Below, in pieces: positions 31,130-42,784 of a stretch of 64,000 nt of DNA. Positions within the stretch are counted from its first letter, which is position 1. Every line of letters starts with the position of its first letter. The position numbers and the translations under genes were made by a program. Below the pieces are notes generated by a model, which did no database searches, was not told where the DNA came from, and worked only from the letters and a program-made list of their open reading frames with translations. This DNA is from Dendrocalamus latiflorus (taxonomy: Eukaryota > Streptophyta > Magnoliopsida > Poales > Poaceae): positions 41,523,846 through 41,587,845 of the forward strand of contig CM029664.1 of the NCBI GenBank assembly GCA_017311315.1, given 5' to 3'.

Positions 31130-32960
31130 AACATCACGATCGAAACAACATAGTCAAAACAAACGTGGTTGGATTGACATGGTGAAGACATCGTGATCGG
31201 AACAATATGGTGGACAAACGTGACTGAAAATTCGTTGTCGAAACAATGCGGTCGAATGATCCTGGTCGACACTATGTGGTTGACCCAAAGTGATCGAACG
31301 AATATGGTCAAGCCAACGTGGTCAAAATAGCCTGGTCAAAAAATATCGTGGTCGAACTATGTCATCAAAACAACATGGTTGAAACGCCATAGTCGAACGA
31401 ACGTGGTCGAAACCACCTGGTCGAACAAACGTGGTCGAAACATCCTGATCCAAAATATCATGGACGAACCCATGTGGTGGAAACAACATAGCCGAAACAA
31501 CCTGGTCGAATGCATGTGGTCAAAACCACCATGTCCAACAAACGCGGTCGAACTCACGTATTCGAATGATCTTGCTTGGCATCGCGTGGTCAAAACATCA
31601 TGGTGGACACCAAGTGGTCAAACGAATGTGGTCAGCACCACATGGTTGACCCAAAGTGGTTGAACGAACATGGTCGAGCCAACGTGATCGAAATAATATG
31701 GTCAGAATAGTCTGGTAAAAAATATCGCGGTCGAAACACGTCGTCGAAACACGGTCGTCGAAATGCCATGGTCGAACGAATGTGTTCGACACGACGTGGT
31801 CAAAACTATCATGGCTAAACCGATGTGGTCGAACGAACATGGCCGAACCGACGTGGTCGAATGCACGTGGTCGAAACGACATAGTAGAACACACGTGGTC
31901 GAACGATCCTGGTCGGCACCATGTGGTTGACCCAAAGTGGTTGAACAAACGTGGTCGAAACAACCTGGTCAAAAATATCGTGGTAGGACCACATTGTCGA
32001 AACAACGTGGTCGAACGAACGTATTCGACATGATGTGGTCGAAACTATCATGGCCGAACCGATGTGGTCAACACATTTGATCAAAACCACCTAGTCCAAC
32101 AAACATGGTCAAACTCATGTGTTCGACACGACGTGGTCGAATCTACATGGTTGAACGATCCTAGTTGGCACCACGTGGTCGAAATATTATGGTGGACACT
32201 AAGTGGTCAAACAAATGTGGTTGAACAATCCTGGTCAGCACAATGTGGTCGACTCAAAGTGGTCGAATGAACGTGATCAAAACGCCATGATCGAATGAAC
32301 GTGGTTGACACAATATGGTTGAATGGACGTGGCCGAACCGACATGGCTAAACGCACGCGGTCAAAATGACGTGGTAGAATGCACGTGGTCGAACGATCCT
32401 AGTCGGCACCATGTGGTTGACCCAATGTGGTCAAACAAACGTGGTCAAAATAGCCTGGTCAAAAATATCATGGTCGAAATGCCATGGTCGAATGAACATG
32501 TTTGACACAACGTTGTCAAAAATATCGTGGTCGAACCATCTTGGTTGATACAACGTGGTTGAAACATCATTGTCGACACTATGTGGTCGAATGAATGTGG
32601 TCAAGTCTACGCAGTCGAAATAATGTGGTTAAAACAACATGGTCGAACCACCTTAGTTTGACTATGTTGTTTCGACCACGTTGTGTTGATTACATTAGTT
32701 CGACCATAATATTTTGACCAAGATGTTTTGACCACTTAGGTTGACCATATTTTTTCGACCACGTTGTGTGGATCATGCGCTTTCGACCATGTTGGGCGAT
32801 CACATTGTGTCGACCATGTTGGTCAAAGATGTCGACCACACTATTTTGACCACGAAGTTTCGACCACGATATTGCGACCACTTTGGTCGACCACGATGGT
32901 TCTGTGTTTGGACCACTTGGGTCGACCACGTTGTAACGACTATGATAGTTTGACCACGAT
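31130..32960. repeat. 14-bp minisatellite array with orientation switch
   Basis: From about 31130 to 32650 units of GGTCGAAACAACGT type recur with a spacing of 14 bp (occasionally 15). From about 32655 to 32960 the same unit runs in reverse orientation (CGACCACGTTGTTT type). Longer blocks recur too: GGTTGACCCA-like units begin at 31278, 31644, 31925, 32247 and 32415, at distances close to multiples of 14. No coding potential is likely; the ORFs are by-products of the repeat. Confidence 0.9.
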
Positions 32961-32999
32961 AAATAAAGCTTTTAAAGTAGAATATAGAAAGAAAAGCAG

Positions 33000-33660
33000 A
33001 AAAAAGAAATAATAGTCTATTCAAAATTACTCAAAGCGTCGTGGTCTACATCGCGATCAAGAACGTGATATTTTTAAAATTACTCAAAGCATCGTGGTCT
33101 GCGCCGCGATTGAGAACATTGTCAAAGTGACGTACTGGAAGCGCTATAACAACCAGCCCTAACGATTGTTTCGACCACAACACTTTGACCATGAAGCTAC
33201 AATCGAAGCGCCGTACTCGAAATGTTGTGGTCCACGTCACAATTGAAAACGTGATTGAAACACCATAGTCGAAGCGCTATGGCAATCCCACAGCGCTTCG
33301 ACCACGACTAAATCCTGGAAACCTAAATCCTCAGGTCTATGAGAGAACATGAGATATTTGAAAATTACTCAGGAGAGATAAATCCTAGAAATTTTGATAA
33401 AGGCTGCATTTGGTCCATGAGAGAACAGGAGAAATAAATTATGGAAATTTTGATAAAGACCACCTAAATTTTGGAAAACTTGATAAAGACAACACCTTAG
33501 GTCTATGACAGAATAGGAAGGAGAAGAAGAGGCGTACAACGATGGGGTCAACGCGGCCAAAGAGGAGGAGGGTAGCGCGAGCGAGGGAAAAGGGGCGTGG
33601 GCGTGATGCAGGCGAAGAAGAGGAACCGAGAGCAAGAGCGAGGAACTAGGGAGCAACTAG
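33000..33660. repeat. Degenerate short repeats next to the minisatellite
   Basis: A 53-bp direct duplication starts with AAAATTACTCAAAGC at 33023 and 33076. Further on, units containing GAGAGAACA..GAGA and GAAATTTTGATAAAG recur at about 33340-33480. TTCGACCAC-like motifs persist to 33300. No gene is seen. Confidence 0.6.
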
Positions 33661-34659
33661 AGAATAGCAAGTGAGGGTAACAGAGCGGAACATGTGGGCG
33701 CAGCTATGAAAAAGGCACCTGCGATGCGCCACGACAAAAGCGATATGAAGATTCCTGAAAATACACAGAGCTCACTCAAAGGTCGTGCATCGCGCGGTCT
33801 TCTGCTCACCCAAAGGCCGTCCATCACGCGATTCGCCCCGATCGAACGACCGACGCAGGTGCAGGCTGAAGAAGAGTCTTTGGGAAAACGAAAGACTCTT
33901 TCACAAACTCGATGATGTGGCACATAAAAGGTCAGGAATCCCCTAGGTTTAATACAGGGACGGTATGATACAGAGGTTTGATGCCAAAATTTAACACTGT
34001 ACAGTAACAACATGTGTGCCTCGGTCAACAACTCTACATTGAGACTGCCGATAATACCCGCAGAAGCCAAAACATTCTTATCGGGGACAGGCGTTCGTAC
34101 CTCCATAACGTTTTGCTCTCTCAAATGCAAAACCTATGCAAACAAGCATCTGTGTTTAAATGTATACAACTAGCTGCATAAGCACGGCGCACGCCGCGCT
34201 AGCTACCGAGTGGACCGAAGTAAAAGAGACGATAATTCGCAGGGAGTTTCATAAAAAAAAATCAAGGACAAATGCGTAATTTCGGGAAAATCAAAGGGTT
34301 TTTTTGTAAAAACTGAGGACTTGTAAGGATTTGTACGTAAGTAAATAAGGACCTATACGTAATTTTTGAAACCCGCGGGGCGCCATCCAAAAAATTTTTT
34401 TAAAGAAAAAACTTGCAAGGACTTATTCGCGAGGAAAAAAGACCTTTACGTAATTTTCAAAAAATATGAGGGAAGTGACTCCCCCGACCGTACGCGAAAC
34501 CGGACGACACGCGCCGGCCGAGGGAGCGTCCGGGGCGACGTGGCCAGCGTCGCTGCCCCGGAACCCCCCGCTAATGTATGGGTTAGCATATGCAACAAAC
34601 GCCGACGCTACCTATTTACTTGTACCGCACGTCCACAGTAAGTACTTTTGGGATATAGC

Positions 34660-34845
34660 GTAGAGTTTTTTGCTTACGACTTTTAAATTCTGATTGTTTG
34701 TAAAAAAAGTATATAGAGAAATACTCACATGTGATTTTGATCGATTAGATGAATTCGATACAGTGTCTACTATAATCAACTTATAGACTCAACTTTAAAA
34801 AGATACATTATTTAAAAACTAGTTACTGTAGTAGAAGATAAATGG
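34660..34845 (+). repeat. Dispersed ~190-bp repeat, copy 1
   Basis: Shared landmarks are GACTTTTAAATTCTGATTG, AGTATATAGAGAAATACTCAC, GATTTTGAT, a CTATAATCAACTTATAGA core and TACTGTAGTAGAA at the end. It is probably a non-autonomous element; its ends are not resolved. Confidence 0.6.
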
Positions 34846-34861
34846 TCTGTTCTTTATGGCC

Positions 34862-35050
34862 GTGACTTATAGTTTTTGGTTGAAAATTTTGATTTTTAGC
34901 TGTTTGCGATAGAGATTATGGAGAGAGATACTCGCTTTCGATTTTGGATGATACATATATTGAGCTTTTAACATGTACTATAATTAATTTATAGATTCTG
35001 TCTTGAAAAAATACTCTATTTGAAAGTTAAATACTGTAGCAAAAAGTAAA
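34862..35050 (+). repeat. Dispersed ~190-bp repeat, copy 2
   Basis: Same landmarks as copy 1 (GAGAGATACTCGCTTTCGATTT, CTATAATTAATTTATAGATT, AAATACTGTAGCAAAAAG), about 20 bases downstream in the same orientation. Confidence 0.6.
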
Positions 35051-35299
35051 AAAAACCAGCCAATAGTGATGCGTGCATGGTGCCCGCCTGCCACATGGCC
35101 ACGTGGGCGTATTGTAAATGCAGCTTGAAATGGCCAACGGAACCGTGAAAGCGAAGGATACAGGACATGCACAAACGGACCAGCAGTTGAGCGTGGACAT
35201 GCGAACTTGCGAAGAGTTAGCTACAGTGCTCTATTAGCGTGAGGTTGCGTGGAAGCTTGGGCTAACCGCAATTTGGTTCGGAATTATAATGTGATCAGT

Positions 35300-35475
35300 A
35301 TATCTTTGTATACATCTTTTTAGCTTTTAAATGTTTCTTTTTAGTTTTTAAGATACGGTCTAAAAGTTAATTATAGCACACGCTATAGCGACTTTAATTA
35401 TATTAATCAAAATCGCATGTAAATTTTTATTATTTTATACTCACTCTTAAACAACTAGAAATCATAAACTAAAGA
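35300..35475 (-). repeat. Dispersed ~190-bp repeat, copy 3, inverted
   Basis: The reverse complement carries GTTTAAGAGTGAGTATAAAA, GCGATTTTGATTAATATAA and CTATAATTAACTTTTAGACC, matching the other copies. Confidence 0.55.
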
Positions 35476-36078
35476 ATAAAACAGCCATTATCTGAGGCTG
35501 GATCACATTTGGAGACGCCAACACGAGGCTACTGTGGCCGAAAAGACGGCCAGTTTCAGCCTTTCATCAGGGGGCCACCACCAAATACGGAGCATCCGTG
35601 TTAACCAACGGATCCAAGCGAAATCCGGCGCAGCGAGGGAAACTTTGACCCGCGCCGAGCAGCGGCCAGCACGGCGCGCACAAGCCCAAGCCCAAGCACA
35701 AGCGCCGAAGCGCGTCGCAGCACCTCAACAATGCCAAGCGCGGCAGGTGCCGCCCGGCCTAGCTATGCACGGCCACCACCTCAGACTAAACATAAACTAT
35801 GCTGCCTCCGCCACGCAGGAGCAAGATAAATCCGCGCTCCAAAGCGGCGCACACACGGCCCGAACCGCGAGCACAAACAAAAACGCCACCACCGCTGCGC
35901 TTGCAATGGCAGCTCGCTTGTTTAGCTGTAAAAGGAGCTAGGAGACGCGCGCATTGGCCATTTGGCCCCGCCGGTGGCCCGTTGCCCGAATACATCGCCA
36001 TCGCCGGTCGCCGGTCGTTGCGTTGGCTGGGCGGCCTAGCTAGCTGTGGTCGGATCAACAGGCGCGACGCCGTCGCGA

Positions 36079-39000
36079 ATGGCGGGTCGCCGTTTGATGC
36101 TGCTGCCGGTGGTCGTGGTGGTGGCCGCGTTCTTGGCCGCCGCGCCGGGCGGCGCGAGCGGCCGGCGCGGGGGCAAGTCGGTGCGGTTCGACCTGGTCCG
36201 CCTGGCGCCGGCGTCCCTCCCCGAGGTGTCGCGCAGCGACCGGCAGCGCATGGCGTTCATCTCGTCGCACGGGCGGCGCCGCGCCGCGGAGACCACGTCC
36301 TCGTCGTCGGCCGCGGCCGCCTCGGCCTTCGCGATGCCGCTCTCCTCCGGCGCGTACACGGGGACGGGGCAGTACTTCGTGCACTTCCGCGTGGGCACCC
36401 CGGCGCAGCCGTTCCTGCTCGTGGCCGACACCGGCAGCGACCTGACCTGGGTCAAGTGCCGCCGCTCCGCCCCCGCCTACGACGCGGCGAACTCCTCGCT
36501 CTCGTCGGCCTCCCCGCCGCGCGCGTTCCGGCCCATTAAATCCAAGACGTGGGCGGCCATCCCGTGCGCGTCGGACACCTGCAAGGCGTCCCTCCCCTTC
36601 TCCCTCACCACCTGCTCCTCGCCCGGCAGCGCCTGCGCCTACGACTACCGGTCAGTTCCAGCACCACCACTCGCATTCTCACTCATCCCGTCGTTCGCAT
36701 TTGCTCCGTCCTAACCAACCCTTAACACAAGCTTTAGCCCGTGCTTTACTTATAGCTAGCAAAGCAGCAGTGCTAAATCCTTGTGCGTAATGGCGACCTA
36801 TGAGTCGATCTGGGTGAGGCGTGGTTACTGGTTTGGTCCTGGCATTGATGAGATGCGAGCAGCGGCGGGAGCAGCCGCAATTAGTGGTTGGTTGGTGGGT
36901 GAGTCGGATCTCGCAACGCAACGGCAACACAACGTAGGGTGGGCATTGGGCCCGCGTTTTATGTGGTGCCATTGATTGCACGCAGCTCTGCTCTGCGCAG
37001 CTCCGCCCTGCGTCGCCTGCGTACTAGCACTACTCGTAGATTAGATGGGGGTCTTTCTGATGTTGCATTTGATCGATTTGCCGGTGGTTTGAGGCGTCGA
37101 TCGCGTCGGAGCGTATCGATCGATCGGATAGTCGCGTTCTTGGGAAGCATATTTAACGCGTCTAGGTGTCATGAGGTGTGGGCTTGCTTGCTTGCTCGCC
37201 TCACAGCCGATCACTCATCACATTTACCTTCCCTGTGCTGTGCGTGCTTTCCTCGCTCCTCAGAGCTGACACGGACACCACACAGCCACAGCCATGATCA
37301 CTCTGCTCAGCAAAGCGATGAACCAGAACAAAACATGGCCTTCATGCTGATCTCCAATCTCATAAAGTGTGGGGTTTTTAGCTTAAATTTTTTAATTTGT
37401 TTATGAAAAAGAGTACAAAGAGAAATACTTACTTATAATTTTGACTGATATAAATGAAGTTAAAATAGTATTTATTACAATAGATTTATAGATTCGATCT
37501 TAAAAAATACTCTGATTAAAAACTAATTAATATAGAAAATTAAACCATAAATAAAAAAACCCGCACATCGCGATGAGATCGATCACGTTAGCTGCTGTCG
37601 CATCGACATGCATGCATATGCATTGGATCCTAACACCAGAAAAGGACGCACCTCCCATCTCCCACAGGATATCTTGTGTTTTTGTGTGTGCATTGGTGTG
37701 GGCGCTTACTGCATGCACGTTGCCGGTGTTCATATGTAGGCCCGGCATTTTTGTTTGCTTCTTTTTTCTCAAGAACAACTACGTCGCAGAATGGCAGCTG
37801 AGCTCATCCGAACATGGATGCAGCGGCAGTAGCAAGTGGTACTCGACTTTGCTTTGCTTCGTCATGTGCACGATGGATTGGGTTGTACTCCATCAGTGTC
37901 TGTGTCAGGACATTGAACATATTCCTTAAGAAATGAGAGAGCGAAAACATCTAGATTACAACGACGGAGATGTTTTTCTTTACATCGTTAGCGAGAGATG
38001 CATCACTCCCAGGCCCCCAAGCAGATACTGCAACAACGGTACAATAGTCTTCGGGATTCCGCTAGTTTTGTGGACTGGCCGCTCTGGAGTTCGTGTGGAG
38101 TACCGAGTACACAACGAGATGTCTGCTAAATGGCCAAAGGAACAGCAAGCACCCACCCCACCATACAATTTTTGGATTATGCTTGTGGCGAACATGCGAC
38201 ATGTAGAGCGTTCTTGCACTGGTAATCACGTTCCTTTGCCTGCCTGCTTGTAGAAGAAAGACATCAAGTGCCAACCTCCGGCCACTCTGGACAAATCTTT
38301 ATCTTTTTCTCTGAAAAAATGATGCTTTGTTTTAGTTTTACTGCCTTTTTTTCTCGGTAGTACCCTGTTTTTGCAGAAAAAATAAAACTTATTTGGTACA
38401 GAGATTTTGCCATCAACTCCCAAATGTTCCTACCAAGCATAAATTATTTGTTGGATCCGTTTGGGGAGGGCAAAAGAAGGCAACCCCAGAGATAAGGCTA
38501 CACATTATTCACTTGGACCATACCTGGGCCACGTTCTCTTTAGTCAAAGCTGGTTTTGACCGGCATAATAGCCGGCCCTAATGCACTGTACTAGTAAAAC
38601 ACAAAAATATCTTGGCGTTGAGCTCCGCTCAGCTACTAGCCTATTACTCCTTCGTTCTTTTTTTACTCCTTCGTTCTTTTTTTACTAAACTTTCTAAAGT
38701 CTGTACCATCAAGCTTTTTAAAATTTGATCACTAATGAAATTAAAATTATCTAAATTAACTATATAAAAATTAAATTATTAGATTTATCGTTAAATTATT
38801 TTCATAATTTTATAATTTTATTAGTATATTAATGTAAAGTTAATCTTAGTATACAATTTTATAAAAGTATCGGTTAAAGTTATATTTAAAAATAATAATT
38901 ATTAAATAAAAAAGAAAGAAGGAAGTATCATTTTCCTCGTCTATCACCCGCTCGAGACACATACGGCTGCTCAATCAGTTTTGGCCTAAAAAGTACTCGT

Positions 39001-40347
39001 GAAGTTAGGACATATCAGCATTGGCATGTTAGGTCCCACTTCTTGGATTCTTTGCGATACAGTTCATGAAAAAGACACACCTTTCCCACTTGTTTAATGA
39101 TTGTGCTCGAGAGGATTTGCATTTGCTTGCAGGATGTTAAGCTTGCAAAGCGGGTCCTTTTCGGCATGTTCATTTGGCCTGTGGGCTTATAATTTTTGGC
39201 TATATTTTTAGATTATTTATGAGAAAAAAATATAGAGAGGTAGAGACTTATGTGCGATTTTGATAGGTATAAATGAAATCGCTGCAGTATGTACTATAAT
39301 TAACTTATAAATCTATTTTTAAAAAAATATTCTATTTAAAAATTAGTTATGGTAGAAAAACACTTCACCGTAGAAAAGCGGCTTTTAACCGAGGTAGTTG
39401 CTAAAGAGATACTTAAATCGCGCCATGTGCCGCACTGCCATGAACGTAATTAACCGCCACGTATTTTACTTATCCGCGGCGGCAGGTACAAGGACGGGTC
39501 GGCGGCGCGCGGCACGGTGGGCACCGACTCGGCGACCATCGCGCTGTCGGGGCGCGCGGCCACGAAGGCGAAGCTGCAGGGCGTCGTTCTGGGCTGCACC
39601 ACCTCGTACAACGGCCAGAGCTTCCAGACCTCCGACGGCGTGCTCAGCCTCGGTTACAGCAACATCTCCTTCGCATCCCGCGCCGCGTCGCGCTTCGGCG
39701 GCCGCTTCTCCTACTGCCTCGTCGACCACCTCGCCCCGCGGAACGCAACCAGCTACCTCACGTTCGGCCCCAACCCTGCCGTCTCCTCGTTCTCCGACGC
39801 CACATCCAGCGCCACCGCGCCCGGCGCGCGACAGACGCCGCTGCTGCTCGAACACCGGATGCGCCCCTTCTACGCCGTCACCATCAACGCCATCTCCGTC
39901 GCCGGGGAGCTTCTCAAGATCCCGCGCGTCGTCTGGGACGTCGAGAAGGGCGGTGGCGCCATCCTCGACTCGGGCACGAGCCTGACGGTGCTGGCCAGGC
40001 CGGCGTACCGCGCCGTGGTGGCGGCGCTGAGCAAGAAGCTCGCTGGGCTGCCGCGGGTGACCATGGACCCGTTCGACTACTGCTACAACTGGACGTCGCC
40101 GTCGGGCAGGGACAGCACCGTGGCCGTGCCGAAGTTGGCCGTGCACTTCGCCGGGTCGGCGCAGCTGGAGCCGCCGGCGAAGAGCTACGTGATCGACGCG
40201 GCGCCCGGCGTGAAGTGCATCGGCGTGCAGGAGGGCGCGTGGCCTGGGGTGTCCGTCATCGGCAACATCTTGCAGCAGGAGCACCTGTGGGAGTTCGATC
40301 TCAAGAATCGACGGCTCAGATTCAAGAGGTCGCGATGCACGCACTGA
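36079..40347 (+). CDS. A1 aspartic protease, plant nepenthesin/NANA-like, two exons
   Basis: Exon 1 is 36079-36650 and exon 2 39486-40347, joined phase 2 across GTCAGT...GCGGCAG, giving 477 residues. The start ATG at 36079 opens a signal-like hydrophobic N-terminus (LMLLPVVVVVAAFLAAA); there is no ATG in frame upstream. A propeptide-like stretch is followed by GQYFVHFRVGTPAQPF, the first catalytic motif VADTGSDLTW (near residue 125), a Cys-rich region, the exon junction at DYR/YKDGSA, the second catalytic motif ILDSGTSLTVL, and the C-terminal VIGNILQQEHLWEFDL. Both catalytic Asp motifs and paired cysteines look intact. Plant homologues of this type act in the secretory system or plastid on unknown substrates. 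Exons are GC-rich. This is the only clear host gene of the window. Confidence 0.93.
37355..37560 (+). repeat. Dispersed ~190-bp repeat, copy 4 (in intron)
   Basis: Carries AGTACAAAGAGAAATACTTAC, TATAATTTTGACTGATATAAATGAA and ACAATAGATTTATAGATTCG, in the order seen in the other copies. Confidence 0.6.
38644..38927. mobile_element. Degenerate Stowaway-like MITE in the intron
   Basis: The left end TACTCCTTCGTTCTTTTTTT (duplicated in tandem, 20 bp each, 38644-38683) and the right end AAAAAAGAAAGAAGGAAGTA are imperfect inverted repeats of the CTCCCTCCGT type of Tc1/mariner MITEs. TA occurs at both ends. The interior is AT-rich. Confidence 0.6.
39165..39375 (+). repeat. Dispersed ~190-bp repeat, copy 5 (in intron)
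   Basis: Carries GGCTTATAATTTTTGGCTATAT, ATATAGAGAGGTAGAGACTTA, GATTTTGATAGGTATAAATGAAA and CTATAATTAACTTATAAATC. It ends about 100 bp before the splice acceptor of the aspartic protease gene. Confidence 0.6.
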
Positions 40348-40437
40348 TTGGGCGGTGCTGATCGTGCCATCCACTTTGTTTTTTTTCTTTTGATTGGGCG
40401 GTGCTGATCGTGCCATCCACTTTGTTTTTTTTTCTTT
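40345..40437 (+). repeat. 46-bp tandem duplication starting at the protease stop codon
   Basis: TGATTGGGCGGTGCTGATCG starts at 40345 (the stop codon) and again at 40391. The two copies differ only in the length of a T run. The second copy lies in the 3' UTR. Confidence 0.95.
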
Positions 40438-40510
40438 TGGTGGTGGTCTCGCCGATTTTTCTACTGGTGTTCAGATACTAATGCAATGAGAAATGTACCT
40501 TGCAAAAAAT

Positions 40511-41351
40511 GACAAGCTGTAATAAGTTTTCCTTTCTTTCTCTTTTTACCCATTTGTTCTTCTCATTTTGGTGAATATGTCTAGAGTTCGTTCGTTCGTC
40601 CGTTCCAGACTTTTGCCTGATCTCACCTGATTACAGGTTATCATTTTATTCTACAGCAAATGTAGTAACTTCAAGTCCAATATACAAACGTGACCAAACG
40701 ATGGTTTATCATTGGATGGATTGTTGTCGATGGACTGGGCAACATTTGGAGACATGATCTGAAAATGTGGGACAGATCGATTTCGCCTATTTCAATACAG
40801 AAATTCGGATTTTTGTGGTCCATGTCATGTGGCCTGGTACACCGTTTGCTGCTGGTGTGTTTATGGGAGTCTAATCCTCCAGCTTGGGTTATACTAGATG
40901 CGAAAGTATGGCGCCACGCTGCGCTGGCTACCACATGAATCGAAGTAAAAGAGTCACCGCGACACAGTGATCTATATGCGAAAAACTGAAAGCAAGGACT
41001 TGTACGTATTTACAGGAAAAGGAAACGTTTTTTGTGAAAAATAAGGATCTATATGTAAAAATATAGATCTATACGTAATTCTAAAAAGATAGAGAACATT
41101 TGTACAAAAAAAGTGACGTGGCACGGTGGGAGGCCAGGAATCCCCTCGGCATTGATATAGGGAGTATTGGTTGGTTTAAATCGGCCCAATATGTTTAGGA
41201 TTCATTTTTCCTAGTAGTTTCGACTTAAAAAATAGGTCTGTCTATACAATATTCGATTGTTCTAGAGGCACAGTTAATTAGATTTTAGAACCATTGGATA
41301 GAGATCCAATGCTCCAGATTCACCCTAAATCCTATAAAATACCCTAACCCT
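40511..41351. other. Intergenic DNA between the protease gene and the copia element
   Basis: No gene is supported. Sequence at 40900-41165 (GCGCTGGCTACC, GAAGTAAAAGAG, CCAGGAATCCCCT) resembles pieces at 33905-34235, so it is a dispersed repeat. Close to the copia insertion is a TATA-like CTATAAAATA (41333-41342). Confidence 0.5.
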
Positions 41352-42764
41352 TGAAGGAACGCGCGTAGGCTACGATAGCAGAAAATAAAAAATTTCTACC
41401 GCGCACACCAGGACATCATGCTAAGACGGGATCATAGATCGTTACCACTAGACGCGCAGCGCAGCGGAAGAAGAGTTGGAGAAGCCGATCCAACCACGCG
41501 CGTCGAGGTAGTAGTGGAAGTAGCCGATCGTCCCGAACAGATCGTCTCCTCCACGCGATCAACCACACCACGAGCAGATCCAATCTGTAGTTTGTTGATG
41601 CCGATCAACGCCGCAACGAGCAGCGCCTCCACCGGTATCCACACGTCCGGGGCTGGAACTCCGATCGCGAGTGTACCAGCACTCGCGAGCGGCTAGGGTT
41701 TGGCTCGGGAGGTGGCGGCTAGGGTTTTGTTCGGGAGGAACATATGCGTGCATCCCTCAGCCCCCCCGCCTCCAAATATATAGACCTCCTCACTTGGGCC
41801 TCGTGGACCGAGGCCCAATAGGAGTCTATCCGGATCTCTATCCGAATTGAGCCCACATCCGAATCACATTCGAATTAGTGTTCCAACCCGTTAAGTGTGC
41901 GACCCTGTAGGTTCACGTATACTTGGTCGCGACCCGGAAACACCTTTCCGGTCACCCTGTTAATAGCGGCCTCTAGCAAGACATATTAACCCCAAAGTAT
42001 ACGTAAAGATCATATCGGCTGAACCTGTAATGTTCTCATGTACGAATCCTTTTGCCTCACGATATAGATTAAGCTCAAGGCGAGACCTGTGTCATCCTCT
42101 TAATGGCTCAATCACTCTCTCGATTCCGTGATGGATTATAAACTTGTGATTGACTCCTCAATCACATTGGCATGGCCATGCACTTTCATAATCCATTACA
42201 TCGAGGGGCCCAGAGATATCTCTCCCATAAGGAGGGGCAAATTCTATCTTGATCATTCACATCCCACTACATGTTTCATAGCAAACCCGAAGACTACTTT
42301 TATGACTACCCAGTTACGGAGTAGTGGTTAGTAGTCCCAAAATAGGCTACTACGCATGTTGGGAACCATGATGATCTCAAGTCTAACGATTCTACATAAA
42401 CACTACTTGAGACCAACTAATGACACATGGAATCTCTGCAGTGTCTCATGGCGGGTCTATCCAACATATGTTCACTAACACATGTCCATATTATTGATTT
42501 GGTATCTCCATACCATGATCCATGAGACATGATCATCAATCAATACATATGCTGATCTTTGAATCATATATGTTCCTCATATGATATATGATCAGGGATC
42601 ATTTAGAAATAGCAACATTTTGGCATTAAGAGTCTCATGAATAAGTCACATACTCATTGATCAATAATGATAATGTCTATTTCAAGGAACAAAGCAATGT
42701 ATCATAAACATAGTATGTGATATATTCAACATCTCCATGTTGCCTCTAGGGCATATCACCAACA
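41352..42764 (-). repeat. 3' LTR of the complete copia element
   Basis: On the plus strand it runs from TGAAGGAACGCGCG to ATATCACCAACA. Identical, as far as I can see, to the 5' LTR. Confidence 0.95.
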
Positions 42765-42780
42765 GTCTCCCACTTGCACT
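42765..42780 (-). other. Polypurine tract of the complete copia element
   Basis: On the minus strand AGTGCAAGTGGGAGAC lies directly before the 3' LTR start TGTTGG. Confidence 0.75.
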
Positions 42781-42784
42781 AGAG

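Larger units (their letters stand above)
33661..35499. other. Repeat-rich intergenic DNA
   Basis: No gene is supported. At 34255-34465 a motif of the type AAGGACTTGTACGTAATTTT recurs several times. At 33905-33960 and 34180-34235 are pieces that also occur near 41115 and 40900. Three copies of a dispersed ~190-bp repeat lie at 34660-35475. Confidence 0.5.
36651..39485 (+). other. Intron of the aspartic protease gene, filled with transposon debris
   Basis: 2835 bp with donor GTCAGT and acceptor GCGGCAG. It contains two copies of the dispersed ~190-bp repeat (about 37355-37560 and 39165-39375) and a degenerate Stowaway-like MITE (38644-38927). The ORFs inside show no domains. Confidence 0.85.

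Noticed and set aside
31054..32505. Open frames on both strands in the 14-bp array
   Set aside because: Stop-poor minisatellite in multiple phases; unit length 14 shifts the frame from unit to unit, so no coding repeat results.
31130..32960. CRISPR-like array
   Set aside because: The units are contiguous and degenerate with no spacers, the period is 14 bp, and the genome is a plant's.
36046..36078. Upstream start for the aspartic protease
   Set aside because: The upstream in-frame codon is GTG, not ATG; the ATG at 36079 directly opens the signal-like segment.
35799..36539. 246-codon ORF overlapping protease exon 1 in another frame
   Set aside because: A shadow of the GC-rich exon; no motif, and it starts upstream of the gene in non-coding DNA.
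39466..40416. 316-codon antisense ORF across protease exon 2
   Set aside because: Antisense shadow of high-GC codon usage; the plus frame has both catalytic motifs and correct splice phase.
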